From Imbricaverruca yamaguchii (Eukaryota > Arthropoda > Thecostraca > Neoverrucidae), in assembly GCA_034440575.1 (NCBI GenBank), contig JAOTOL010001509.1, positions 763,501-827,500 of the forward strand: 64,000 nt of DNA, written 5' to 3'. Positions 44,285 through 57,140 of this stretch are shown one piece after another. The notes under the pieces were generated by a model. That model was given only the letters and a program-made list of their open reading frames with translations. It searched no databases and was not told where the DNA came from. A program made the position numbers and the translations under genes. The stretch's first letter is position 1. Every line of letters starts with the position of its first letter.

Positions 44285-45650
44285 GTCGTGTGCTGACCAT
44301 ATGCTTGACCAGTTTACTAGCGCAGCTAGTATATAAGCTAGGCGGGTCAGATAGTGAGAGGTAGTTATACCCTCTTTGGGTAGGACATACTTTGTGCGGC
44401 TTTTGTAATGGGATGACTACGCTTTCCCGCCATGTTGCGGGAAACGTGATGTCTATGTACAGGTCGTTAATGGACACTGGGAACTACGTTGGATATTTTT
44501 TTCCGAATTGTTTGGAAAACTGGTAATGAATGTAGTCCGGCCCAGCCGACGTGTTTCCACACTTGCTGATGACAAGACTCAATTATTGCGTAGTGAATGT
44601 CTGGTTGTAATCTTCTGTGTTATCACAGTTGAAATTTGTATTGGAAGCGAGGGTTCCTAGAATGTCTACCATGGTTGTGTCGTACGTGCTGTTGAGTCGT
44701 ACCTGAGACACTAGCGTATGGTAGTTTAAAGTGGTCTACGACTTGTGGGTCAGTATTATGCTGTCCATTCACCGTCAGTCGTGGGAAGGGGCGTGCTAGT
44801 GGGCGTTTCAGTTTGAAGCGTTTCATCAGGTCCCAGGTTCTGCGGGTAGAGATGAATATATTGAATTGTGACGTGAAAAACTGCCCGGCGTTTTGGCGTG
44901 CTGTTTGAATTGTGTACCTACAGTGTTTTGGGACTGTCTATGTTGGTAGGTGTACTCCGCACACGCATATTTTGTCCTGTCTATGGGCGCGGTGCTGGGC
45001 GGGGACTGTCATTTGACAATCCGAGGTCCATCGAGGCGCTGATGCCGCTTGCCTAGTTTTATTGGCTTTCGGGATTTAGTCTTGTGCTGCTGAGCTGATG
45101 ACCCTGAGTGTTGTTTCTATTGTGTTGTTCTCCGACCTGGCAAGATTAAGGTCCGATCCTCCGATTTTGTCCAGTACGCTCTTTCCGATTTCCAAGATGG
45201 CCTAAATAACTTGGTGTGGTGGTTACCGCCGTGCTGAGCCTAATTGTGATTGGGTAGTGATCGCTCAGCCCGGGATCATCTGAGACTGACCAGTCAAATA
45301 GTGAGCTTACTCATTTGGAGCAGCACGTTAAATCAATGCAACTGTCCGAACCTCCTAATATTGAGTTGTGGCGGGTGGTGGCCCCGCCGTCTAGAAGTAC
45401 TAAATTCTGGTCTGAGATGAGATAAACTGGTGGATTTCGCGGCCTCTTGTGTCCATCTGGTTGCTTCCCGACGGAGAGAGGGTTGGCGTTTAGGTCTGCC
45501 GTAATGAGAACTGGTGGAGGAGTCTGGAGCAGCAAGTCGCTCATCTCCGGTTGTGTGGAGGCTGCAGTGGACAGCGATATTTGTGGTGCGATTACAGTGG
45601 TTTGGCAATGAGTGATTTTAAGAGTGGCTGCCACGTCGTTCAAGAAAGGA
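44285..45650 (-). mobile_element. Decayed LINE: endonuclease and RT start (I/Jockey-like)
   Basis: Read right to left, the endonuclease comes first: LLLQTPPPVLITADLNANPL (near 45530), LISDQNLVLLDGGATTRHNS (near 45400) and DPGLSDHYPITIR (near 45260, the SDH motif). A linker follows (RLTVNGQHNTDPQVVDHF, near 44760), and then the RT start (FPATWRESVVIPLQKPHK, near 44430). It is truncated before motif A. GDFNA is degraded to ADLNA. Many frameshifts make it inactive. It begins only about 170 bp after the RPTP exon ending at 44113. Confidence 0.85.
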
Positions 45651-46897
<1,247 letters not shown>

Positions 46898-47934
46898 TAT
46901 AATTGGCATCACAAATAGCTTGACAGTCAGGCTTGGGTCCTTCCACCTGGATACCATGCATAGGTGTACTGTCTCCTACCACACGTACACCTATGCAGGA
47001 TATTCAGGTGCCAGCACACCCAACCTGACTTCAAGTTATTTTTTATTATGTTCTTACTTGAAAGTTATTATTTGAATTTAAGTTATTCGTGGCGCCAATG
47101 ATACCTAAGTGTAGTGGAAGACAGTATACCTGTGCAGAACATTGAAGTGCCAGGACGCCCAGTCTGACTGTCAAGCTATTCGTGATCCAAATGAAAGTTC
47201 ACCTGAGCAACCCGACCCGGCTGCGCTCGACTGTCGCACTTCGAAACCGTAATACCTTTCGTTGAAAGTTTTGCATTCGTATGTCTCCACCACAGTCAAA
47301 TGGACTTTTTTATTTTGAATTTTACCAATTGTTATAGTATTATTCACGAAGTGCTCTTCAACTTTGTTTAAAATAATGGGATCCCGGAAGCATTTCCGAA
47401 TCAAAGCTCAAGTTTAGGGTCGTTGCGCTACGGGGCAGAGTAGGCAAGACATCGATTTTCTAGATCTCTGAATACACTCAATTGAGATGCTCATTGCCCA
47501 GCCTCAATGTACAAAACAAAAACACATACAATGAAACCCCCAATGCCCTTCAGTCTATGTTCAAGCTCAACGACATCTCAATGCGTAAAACGCGTGCCTC
47601 TGTTTGCCTTTAGCTGCATTTGCCGCGTTATAGACTAAACACGACGAAGCTGGCTTTCTCCACAATGCAGTCTGGAACGCTCTACCGCGTGCCATTGCTG
47701 CACAGCTCCACTGAAGGCTTTAGACTCGCCTGGCAGGCCATTTGAACTCAAACTGATGTAGCCACGACTTACTTGAAAGTTGACTACCGAATGTGTGTCG
47801 CATAGCCGTAGTGTATATTCTCACCTGGATTATTCCATTGGCATGTGTTCATTAGTGTCCGAAATGCCTGTTCCCACCTGCAAATCGGATCATTGAACCA
47901 TCGGGTGTCCGCATCTGAGGTGGAGCTGTGACCT
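46898..47934. other. RPTP intron, no gene seen
   Basis: Short direct similarities occur (for example a TGACTGTCAAGCTATTCGTG-like segment near 47170 compared with 46910 and 47030), but no gene. Confidence 0.35.
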
Positions 47935-48108
47935 AGCGTCGAGTGAAATGTAGCGGTGTGACGTACGAACAACTGTGTCCCGTCTGCAGTGGGGCTGTGA
48001 CCTAGCGTCGAGTGAAATGTAGCGGTGTGACGTACGGGAACTGCGTCCCGTCTGAAGTGGGGCTGTGATCTAGCGCAACTACTGCTGTGGATGAGCGCCG
48101 ACTGAAAT
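47935..48108. repeat. 69-bp tandem repeat, about 2.5 copies
   Basis: TCGAGTGAAATGTAGCGGTG recurs at 47939 and 48008 (69-bp period) with a decayed third copy near 48098. One more decayed unit appears at about 49130-49195, on the far side of a LINE fragment. Confidence 0.75.
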
Positions 48109-49125
48109 ATAGCAGTGAGGATACCGTCTGCGTCCGACTGGGCCAAACTGATCCGGCTTACACCATTGGCCAGGACCAACTGCCTCCTGGAAGCGTGCGA
48201 TTTTCACGGCATGCGCCAATGCGTCACTCAAGCCATAAGAGCCAACAGCATTTTAGACTTGGTGCTCACTATCGGTATCGCAAGAGAGGCCTTCGTTCGA
48301 AAGAGTAGCATAGACTTGGGCCATGGCGAGATCCAGGTTAAATTCCTTATGTCGAGGCAATCACCTCCGGCCGTGTCCAGATCGACTGCCTACCGAAAAT
48401 ATACAAGAGAGCAGATTTTGACTTGCTACGACGCTCTCTGGAACTTCTACCGTGGGACATGCTGGATGGCTTAGACATTGACAATGCTGTTGAAATGTTT
48501 TTTCTCGTTAGTCGAAGCTGCTATTCGTGATCATGTGCCGACCTTGACCTCTAGCTGAAGGCTCCTGCCCTGGTTCGACGGTGAGGCCAGGCGCCCACCA
48601 GCCGCAAACGAATGTGCACATCGTCGAATGAAAAGGCACCCGAGTGGCAATGTCATTCGTCGCGATTTTGTTAACAAGTGTGACTTCTTTGCACGTCTGA
48701 TCGGACGCAGCTACTGCGGTTACCTGAGTGGACCAGTGGATGCTCTACTGGTCCACTGAGTGCACCAGTGAGCACAAAGCGATACTGGTCATATTTTTGT
48801 AATGCTTCAAGAGGAGTCGTTCCGTTCCACCTCTGCTCGACGGAAACACGCTAACCAGCATTGAGGTTAGACGTGCCATCCTTCTAAACAGAGCCTTTTC
48901 AGCTAAGTTCACAGCACGGGATGTAGCCCAGTACCCACTATTACAGGACTACGGATTGTACTATCTTACAGACTTTCGACCCTCACCGGAACAAACCCAC
49001 ACGAGTCTCATTGGGCTTGACCCACACAAAGCAAGTAGACAAGATACCAGCACCCGAGTCCTGGCAGTTTCCCTGAGGAGCGCCTGGGATTCGATCGTTG
49101 CCGTTTACCAGACAGATGTAATCTA
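48109..49125 (+). mobile_element. LINE fragment: endonuclease C-terminus to RT start
   Basis: In one reading it gives MRQCVTQAIRANSILDLVLT (near 48210), YTREQIL...LWNFYRGTCW, VVEAAIRDHVPT (near 48515), DFVNKCDFFARLIGR (near 48665), KRYWSYFCNASRG (near 48777) and GLDPHKASRQDTS (near 49015). These follow the order found between the SDH region and the KxxGPD motif of CR1/L2-type ORF2. It contains a perfect 11-bp hairpin at 48727-48757. Several frameshifts and stops. Confidence 0.75.
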
Positions 49126-49227
49126 CGGCCGTATAGCGGTGTGAAATACGGACAACTGGGCCCCGTCTGAAGCGGTGCTGTGACCTGGCGCACCTCCTGC
49201 TACCGCCGTGTAGCTATTGCATCTCGT

Positions 49228-49470
49228 TCCGGTGCTGAAAAGGTGCTCTGGTATCGCGGGGATGGGGTGCTCTGGTGCCACATGGACGTGGTGCTCTGGT
49301 GCCGCAGGGCCAGGGTGCTGTGGTATCGCAGGGACGGGGCGCTCTGGCACCGTAGAGACCGGGTGATCTGGTACCGCAGGGATGGGGTGATCTGGTATCG
49401 AAGGGATGGTATGCTCTGGTATGGCAGATACGGGGTGCTCTGGTACCGCGGATACGAGGTGATTTGGTGT
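49228..49470. repeat. 24-bp minisatellite, about 10 copies
   Basis: Units follow GTGCTCTGGTACCGCAGGGA plus TGGG. The period is divisible by three, so a frame reading (V/A)(L/I)WYRRDG repeats stays open. I treat it as an artefact. Confidence 0.9.
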
Positions 49471-49984
49471 CGGCGTTTGGTGAAGCGTATGATTGGAAAC
49501 AAAGGAGCGCAGACTCCGGCGTTCGTGTCGCAGTTGCCGCTGGTACTGAGCCAGGCCGTGGTATTGGCCAGGAACAAGATGACAGTCATGGACGTGGAGA
49601 GAATGAGAAACAATGTCTTCTTTTCGGTCTTATCAGTGACTGATCAAAATGCAGGCAGGTTCTCATTGGAAGTGCAGGGCCTCCGTGTGCCCGCTGTCAC
49701 TCGGGGCAGGAGCTGCACGGCCCCGTTGGATCTCTGTATCCCAGCCGCGGTCGCAGAGGCATTCATTGGTGGCGTTGACCGGCTGTGTCGGCTGGTGCCT
49801 GTGTCGGCCGACCCAGGCTGTGCCGGTGTCACCGTGGCGACAGCGCTGGCCTCGTGCAGGCCTCCGCCACACTGCCGCTCAACACCATTGGCATCAGTTA
49901 GTGGGCCATTACGGCGCGGTCGGCGCCACGGCTGCGGTGTAACTGGCAACCGTCAGTCGTGACGGGTCGTGACGGGTCGTGACG
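49471..49984. other. RPTP intron between two minisatellites, no gene seen
   Basis: Overlapping ORFs on both strands extend from the 24-bp repeat. No conserved domain or splice context was recognised. Confidence 0.35.
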
Positions 49985-50440
49985 CCGCCGACTGCCGCCA
50001 CCCACGGACCGCGGCACCTCCACCGTCCTCACGTACGGACCGCGGCACCTCCACCGTCCTCACGTACGGACCGCGGCACCTCCACGTCCTCACGTACGGA
50101 CCGCGGCACCTCCACCGTCTTCACGTACGGACCGCGGCACCTCCACCGTCCTCACGTGCGGACCGCGGCACCCCCACCGCCTCACGTACGGACCGCGGCA
50201 CCTCCACCGTGCCCGTGACTGACCGTCCTCACGTACGGATCGCGGCACTTATACCGTCCTCACGTATGGACCTTGGCCTCACCACCGTCCCCGTGATTGA
50301 CCGTCCTCACGTACGGACCGCGGCACCTCCACCGTCCTCGTGACTGACCATCCTCACGTATGGACCCCGTCCCCGTGTCTGACCGTCCTCGCGTACGGAC
50401 CCCCATCCCCGTGACTGACCGTCCTCACGTACGTTGCTCA
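49985..50440. repeat. 31-bp minisatellite, about 13 copies
   Basis: Units contain CCTCACGTACGGACCGCGGC followed by ACCTCCACCGT. Later units are shortened and diverged. Confidence 0.9.
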
Positions 50441-50984
50441 GTCGGCGGCGATTTGAGCCTAGCGGTGACCGCCGGATGTCGGCCGGTTTCTGGCCGGCCG
50501 GCGCCCCGCTGCCGCCCACGGGCGCCCGCCAGCTCATTGGCTGAGGCGGAACGCGCTCACTCGTCGGCTGCCGTGGTAGCTGGAGCTGAGATCGTGTAGC
50601 TCCGGGAGCCGTGCCGACTTTGGCCGTCCCTCACGCCCACCCATTCACGCGAACTCCGGAGGCGGTGCGGTTCTTACCACCTGCTTCTTTCTTGTACCAT
50701 GAGGCTTATGTTGTTGCCATGCCACTTATGTCTGCTTTTCCTGTTCCCGCGGCACGGCAGGTGTTCTTGGAGCAATGTGATGCTGGCAGGTATTCAGTTC
50801 ATAGCTTATCAATGGTGTTCCTGAAGTTACTTGGCCTCCTGTATTCATTCAGCATCTCTTTGGTGCATGTTGCACGTATTTAAGGTGAAACGTTTTCGTC
50901 TCAGGTCGGTAGATGAATTGGAGGTCCGCCGTCCGCTGACGTTTCGCTCGGCCGGTCGCCTAAAGTCGGCCTTTGGACCTATCG

Positions 50985-52790
50985 CTGACAGTCGGCTGGT
51001 GGTTCTGTCGCTGATAGTCGGCTGGTGGTCTTGTTACTGACAGTCGGCTGGTGGTCTTGTTACTGACAGTCGGCTGATGGTCTTGTTACTGACAGTCGGC
51101 TGATGGCCCTGTCGCTGACAGTCGGCTGGTGGTCCTGTCGCTGACAGTCGGCTGGTGGTCTTGTTACTGACAGTCGGCTGGTGGTCCCTGTCGCTGACAG
51201 CCGGCTGGTGGTCCTGTCGCTGACAGTCAGCTGGTGGTCTTGTTACTGACAGTCGGCTGGTGGTCTTGTTACTGACAGTCGGCTGGTGGTCCTGTCGCTG
51301 ACGCGGGTGGTCTGGCTGACAGGGCTGGTGATCTGTGCTGACAGTGGCTGGTGGTCCTGTGCTGACAGTGGCTGGGGCCTGTGCTGACAGGGCTGGTGGT
51401 TCTGTGCGACAGTGGCTGGTGGTGTCGAAGGGCTGGTGGTTTGTCTGAAGTGGCTGTGGTCTGTGCTGATGCCGGAGGTGGTCCTGTGCTGACAGTGGCT
51501 GGTGATCTGTGCTGACAGTCGGCTGGTGGTCTGTCGCTGACAGCCGGCTGGTGGTCCTGTGCTGACAGTAGCTGGTGGTCTTGTTACTGACAGTCGGCTG
51601 GTGGTTTGTTTGACAGTGGCTGGTGGTTGTGCTGACAGTGCTGGTGGTCCTGTGCTGCGTGCTGGTGGTCTTGTTCTGAGTCGGCTGGTGGTCTTGTTAC
51701 GACAGTGGCTGGTGGTCCTGTGCTGACAGCCGGCAGGTGGTCCTGTGCTGAAGTGGCTGGTGATTCTGTCGCTCGGGCTGGTGGTCTGGCTGACGGGCTG
51801 GTGGTCTGTGCTGACGCGGCTGGTGGCTGGCTGAAGGCTGGCTGGCTGAGGTGGTGGTCTTGTTACTGACAGTGGCTGGTGGTCTTGTTCTGACAGTGGC
51901 TGGTGGTCCTGTCGCTGACAGCCGGCAGGTGGTCCTGTGCTGACAGTCGGCTGGTGATTCTATCGCTGACGTCGGCTGGTGGTCCTGTCGCTGACAGTCG
52001 GCTGGTGGTCCTGTCGCTGACAGCCGGCTGGTGGTCCTGTGCTGACAGTGGCTGGTGGTTTGTGCTGACAGTCGGCTGGTGGTCCTGTGCTGACAGTCGG
52101 CTGGTGGTCTTGTTACTGACAGTGGCTGGTGGTCTGTGCTGACAGCCGGCTGGTGGTCCTGTCGCTGACAGTCGCTGGTGGTCTTGTTACTGACAGTCGG
52201 CTGGTGGTCTTGTTACTGCAGCGGCTGGTGGCCCTGTCGCTGACAGCCGGCTGGTGGTCCTGTCGCTGACAGTCGGCTGGTGGTCCTGTCGCTGACAGTC
52301 GGCTGGTGGTCCTGTCGCTGACAGTCGGCTGGTGGTCCTGTCGCTGACAGCCGGCTGGTGGTCCTGTCGCTGACAGTCGGCTGGTGGTCCTGTCGCTGAC
52401 AGTCGGCTGGTGGTCCTGTCGCTGACAGTCGGCTGGTGGTCTTGTTACTGACAGTCGGCTGGTGGTCCTGTCGCTGACAGCCGGCTGGTGGTCCTGTCGC
52501 TGACAGTCAGCTGGTGGTCTTGTTACTGACAGTCGGCTGGTGGTCTTGTACTGACAGGGTGCGGTGGTGGTCTGTCGCTGACAGCGGCTGGTGGTCCTGT
52601 CGCTGACAGTCGGCTGGTGGTCCTGTCGCTGACAGCGGCTGGTGGTCCTGTGCTGCAGCGTGGGGCGACAGCGGCTGGTGGTCTGTCGCTGACAGTCGGG
52701 GTGGTCGCGTGACAGTCGGCTGGTGGTCTGTGCTGAAGCGGTGGGGTCCTTTCGACAGCGGCTGGTGGTCCTGTCGCTGACGGTTTGCTT
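50985..52790. repeat. 26-bp minisatellite, about 70 copies
   Basis: The unit is built from CTGACAGTCGGCTGGTGGTC plus CTGTCG, with a TTGTTA variant in place of CTGTCG. Outer parts are very regular. Blocks at about 51300-51880 and 52540-52760 are degraded mainly by small deletions. This is the largest array in the window. Confidence 0.95.
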
Positions 52791-53039
52791 GCTACGCCGG
52801 TTTGTTTTGTTGCGGCTGGTGGTCTTCTAGTGGTTCTGTCGCTGACAGTTGGCCGGTGGTCTTGTCGCTGATGGTCCACTTGTGATCGTGACACTGATGT
52901 TCCGCCTACGGCCGGTAATTTGATGCTCGCCGACAGTCGGCTATTACCTGACTACCGCACAGACTAATGGTTGCTAATGAGTATCGAACGATGGACAGTG
53001 GACGCCGCATCTGAGACGGCCGTGACCGCAGTCGATTCG

Positions 53040-53220
53040 GGAATTCACCGATCCGGTGCAATCAGTAGCATCTTCCTCTCGGAAATGCCGAGGCCATCAC
53101 CTCCAGCTGTATCCAGATGGACTGCCTATAACTACAAGAGAGCAGATTTTGACTCCACTACGATGCTGTCTGGAAATTCTACCTTGGAACGTGCTGACTG
53201 GCTACCCAGATGTCCGGTGT
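53040..53220 (+). mobile_element. Short LINE fragment related to 48109-49125
   Basis: The reading SPPAVSRWTAYNYKRADFDS matches SPPAVSRSTAYRKYTREQIL in the fragment near 48360, and the LPW motif that follows (EILPWNVL) fits the same region of LINE ORF2. Only about 180 bp remain. Confidence 0.6.
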
Positions 53221-54235
53221 TACGGTCCAAATGAAGATGTGAAGATGCACGGTGTACGTGTATGGTTGACCTTGTCGCGCGAATGCGTATGCCACAGATG
53301 GATTGTCGCGACTTGTCTGCAGTGGTCAGTTGTCAGCATGGCTGACGGCCTGGCGGGCCAAAGTTGGGGTGCCAGCACGACCCGGGGTGAGGTGGTGACG
53401 CGACCTATGGGACAGCCAGTCGTGTGACATTCGCCGGCCCGCCGCCTGGCTATGACTGCAATGTATTAGTGCTGATATTAAGACACATGTACATGGTAAC
53501 CGTTGGGCTTCCCGTCCATGTCGCCAGCGGCGGATTGTGTCGTGTTTATGTCGTCATATGTCACCTTCGTCCATCTGTCTGCACTCCCGGCACTCCCGGT
53601 CGGAGGTTGGCGGATTCCACTTGGCGTACTGGCATGACAAGGTGGTTGGATTTGATCACGGATGTTTTCCATGTTACGCGTACGGTATATTATATACCAG
53701 ATTGTATATCAGTGAAGGGTAGTGGCACGGTTCTGTCTATGCTCATCCCCGAGCTGGCACAGCCGGGTGGGCGGCGCTCCGTGGAGCGTCAGGAAATAAC
53801 CTGCTGAGTCGCTTCCTTAATAAGTGCCGGTCCGGTATTGGCCATTTCGGCGCGGGCAGAATTGGTCGTGGCGTGAGCCAATGATGATGGGGTTATTACT
53901 AGCGGCCATGGTCGACGCCAGGCCACCGCCGACGGCGCACGCCTGGGACTGTGTCACGCGCCGACCGTGTGCCGCCAGACTCCCGTGGGGACGGGCTGAC
54001 CCGGCCTCGCGGCCGGAGATTGCCCCGGTCGGCGTGGCCGCTGTTAAAACTTCTCCAGCCGTTTGAACTGCCCGTTCTGGCCGGTGACCCGATCGAGCGG
54101 CTGGAGACTGTTCTCCGAACTTTTGTTATAATCTGCCGGGGTCTTTGAATGGTCGGAACACTGCCGGCGGGATGTCCGAACTGACCTAATATGCTGCTGG
54201 TAGGTCGTCTGTGTGCCACAAAGTCTCAACTATCC
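53221..54235. other. RPTP intron, no gene seen
   Basis: Several ORFs of 60-127 aa overlap on both strands without family features. Confidence 0.35.
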
Positions 54236-54630
54236 TAGTACTGCCGGCGGGTGTTCCAATCGTCCCAGCGCTGCCATGTTGTGTCCCAACTGTGCTAGTA
54301 CTGCCGGTCGGTATATGAGCCGTTCCTATACTGCCAGCCGGTGTCTGAACTGTTCCAGTACTGCCAGCCGGTGTCTGAACTGTTCCAATACTGCCAGCTG
54401 GTGTCTCAACTGTTCAAATTCTCCCGTCCAGTGTCCCAACTGTCCCAGCACTTCCGACCGGCGTCTGAGCTGTCCTAGCGCTGCCAACCGGTGTCCCAAC
54501 TGTCTCAGCGCTACCAACCGGTGTCCCAACTGTCACAACGCTGCCGACCGGTGTCTGAACTATCCCAACACTGCCAGCCGGTGTCTGAACTGTCTTAGCG
54601 CTACCGACCGGAGACCCACCTGTCGACCAG
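54236..54630. repeat. 30-bp minisatellite, about 13 copies
   Basis: Units follow CTGCCGACCGGTGTCTGAAC plus TGTCCCAGTA with frequent substitutions. The period is divisible by three, so Cys/Asn-rich ORFs (such as SRCLNCSNTA) run through it. They have no start or splice context. Confidence 0.9.
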
Positions 54631-55049
54631 TACCAGTGTCTGGGCTTTTCAAACGACCGGTGCCGGATGGCGGACCTACCCGGGAGCCGCCGTTGGTGCG
54701 GCACGGGCGGCTTATGCAGACGTTTTGACTGGCCGCATTAGCTCGGTACCACCCGCCCGACTGCCATGAGGCTGTTGCACAGGGCAACCGTGTTAAACTT
54801 CGTTGTCGCCGCGGTGGCACCAGCAGGCTATGAGCGTGCGTCATTTAATCGGATTACTGCGCTGCGTGGAGACCGGATCCCGCTGTCGTCGGGTCACTCG
54901 TGCCCACAGCAGCGCCTGTCTGACACTCGCGGCTAGCCAGTGTTTCTATGTCAGTGCTTTGTACCGACTCTGGCGTCGCGACCCTGCCATCTTAACCCTC
55001 CCCGTCTTTCCGGTCGTCCTCACCTCCGTCTCGTGGTTGGGGGTTGATA

Positions 55050-55115
55050 GAACTCCCTCTCCCTCTCGCTTACTCTCACTCTCACCCTCACTCTTACTCA
55101 CTCTCACTCTCTCGA
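55050..55115. repeat. CT-rich simple repeat
   Basis: An irregular CTCACTCTC-type pyrimidine tract on the plus strand. Confidence 0.85.
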
Positions 55116-55840
55116 TGCATGACGCAAACTCACACATATATGTCCCACTTGTTCAGATCAATGATTGTTGTCGATTTGTCGATTGATGTACTAGTTTCCA
55201 CTAATATTTGCGTAGATACATGGCTCATCCACATAGATCGCGGAGTCAGAAAATTGCGTATTCATACATTTGAAGGCTCTAAATTCGATGTGATTTGATC
55301 TTCGAAGTTATGTTACCTTCTGTCCAAAATATGGTATAGTTTTCATTAACAACCAGATAATAATCCTCGTTCCGAAATGTTCGTGGTGCACTAGAACCTG
55401 AGGACTGGAAATGACCTGAAAATTCGGAATACATAAGCACTCCACAGAGAAAACGTCCCGGTGGCAGTTAGGCTTAAATTAGCACTAACGTTATTTCTCA
55501 TAAATTAAAGGCCCTAGTCATTTTATGCGGCCGCTTTAGTTCCCATTTTCTTATTTTTCCTCCTGCTTCCCTTGTACGCCAAAGCCCGGAATCCCCTTCA
55601 CGAAGATCGCGGAACTGACGTGGCCGCACAGACCCTCGCATTGCTCCGTACAAGTGTTTTCTGGTGATGTGTATCGAACGCTAGCGATATTACGCACCGT
55701 GTTTTTGTCTTCCGAAGGCAACTACTGGCATCCGCATCGTGTGCAACACCCGCTAGTCATGTTGGCGACTATACCAGCAAATGTCTAAGTGCACATGTAC
55801 AATACACGGTATGTGATTCACCGTTCTCCTGCATTCCCTG
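55116..55840. other. RPTP intron, no gene seen
   Basis: No recognisable exon or element. Confidence 0.4.
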
Positions 55841-56040
55841 GTGATGTGTGCACAGTACTGGTTGCGTCAATAACTGTGCCCCCACATTTCCAGTTGACGT
55901 GTGTAAAATACTGGTTACCCCCTCACATTTCCAGGTGATGTTCGTGCAATGCTGGTTATATTAGTGACTTCACCCCCACATTTCCATGTAATGTGAGTAC
56001 AATGCTGGTTACGTCAATGACTGCACACTCACATTTCCAG
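55841..56040 (+). repeat. 53-bp array duplicating the 3' splice site and first bases of an RPTP exon
   Basis: Units begin at 55841, 55894, 55935 and 55988, and the exon itself at 56041 (spacings 53, 41, 53, 53). Each starts with a version of GTGATGTGTGTACAGTACTG, the first bases of the exon, and each ends with a version of CCCCACATTTCCAG, the polypyrimidine tract and acceptor. AG is present before the units at 55894 and 55935 and mutated before 55841 and 55988. Confidence 0.9.
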
Positions 56041-56175
56041 GTGATGTGTGTACAGTACTGGCCGGTACTAAATGACAAGGAGGAGGTTTACGGGGATATA
56101 CGGATCACCGTAACAAAAAAGGAGGAGCTGGCCAACTTCGTCATCCGTACCATCATATTGAAGAAGGGCGATGAG
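56041..56175 (+). CDS. RPTP exon: CVQYWP ... beta-sheet core
   Basis: 135 nt, phase 0 at both ends, with donor GAG|GTACGC. It encodes VMCVQYWPVLNDKEEVYGDI then RITVTKKEELANFVIRTIIL and KKGDE. The QYWP motif is PTP motif 5. A start at 56041 is favoured because only it joins FIK to VMCVQYWP in frame. Upstream copies of the acceptor lead to stop codons. Confidence 0.96.
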
Positions 56176-56664
56176 GTACGCACCTCAACTCCTCCAGTCG
56201 TCTCTTCGTCTTTCGTACTCGCCATTACGCACTCTCGTCCTCTCCGGAAATGTGTTCACTTGCATCTCCTCACTCATCCTAGTTTAGCGCCTTCTTGAGG
56301 GCTCCTTCACTCCCTGACTGCGACGATCGTACCTCGCTCCTCAGCAAATATGGAAGCCTATTCAATCACCCAGAGGATGGGGCAGGATAGCCGGGCTCCT
56401 GTGTAGTAGTCCGATGGGGCCGTTTCAAGTAATTGGCTTCCGACTGCCACCTTCAAAGCTGGCGGCATAAGAACGCTACCAAAAGTCGGCTTGTTTGGTG
56501 ACCGCTGTGAGCGCCGGAAAAAGCCCGGCCTGATCCCAAGATCCTGGTGGCGGCGACAGCGCGTCACCCGGAAATGCCCTCACTTCGAGCAGCGGAATGA
56601 GGCCAGCAGCGCCACACCGACACTGTGTAGGCGTCCGAACCAGGCTCCAAGAGCGCAGCGCATT

Positions 56665-56932
56665 TTCCCGCCCCAATTTTTCAGCTGGCTACAGCGCCGG
56701 CCTGCATTGGTTTTCAGAGTCCAGTCGCTTCACGCTCTCGCATAGCCACCACCGGGGAGGGTGATGATGCGACTCCGGGACGGCCGTGGCGGTGCATTGG
56801 TGTCACGTATAGTCCACGGCCAGAATGCCGCCGTTGAACTGGAATTCACGGAACGGGTGGTGATGCTAAGATTCACGCAACAAGCCCTGCTTTACTGTGG
56901 TCTATGAAGCCACCCCAGCAAGAAGAAAAACC
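56665..56932 (+). mobile_element. tRNA-derived SINE, family B, diverged copy
   Basis: It shares with 14247-14565 the tRNA-like head (TTCAGCTGGCTACAGCGCC), the CGCTTCACGCTCTCGCATAG segment, CACCGGGGAGGG, the CAACAAGC segment and the GCCACCCCAGCA end, followed by AAGAAGAAAAA. It lies between two RPTP exons. Confidence 0.7.
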
Positions 56933-57140
56933 AAGTGTCTTTGTTCAATATCTTTTTAGAACAAGTCCCCTCTTAGCCGTACCCTGTGGATTTGCCCGCA
57001 TTGTCTGTGACTGGATTCGTTGAAAATACTGCGTTCGCGGTGACTCACCTGTTTCTGTTGCGCACCACGCCAGCACGTCTGGCGACGGAAGCCGCCGTCT
57101 GCGATAGATCCAGTGTGCCATCACTACGGTATTGCCCCAG

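Noticed and set aside
49985..52790. CRISPR-like array
   Set aside because: Repeats are directly adjacent with no unique spacers, and the context is eukaryotic introns.
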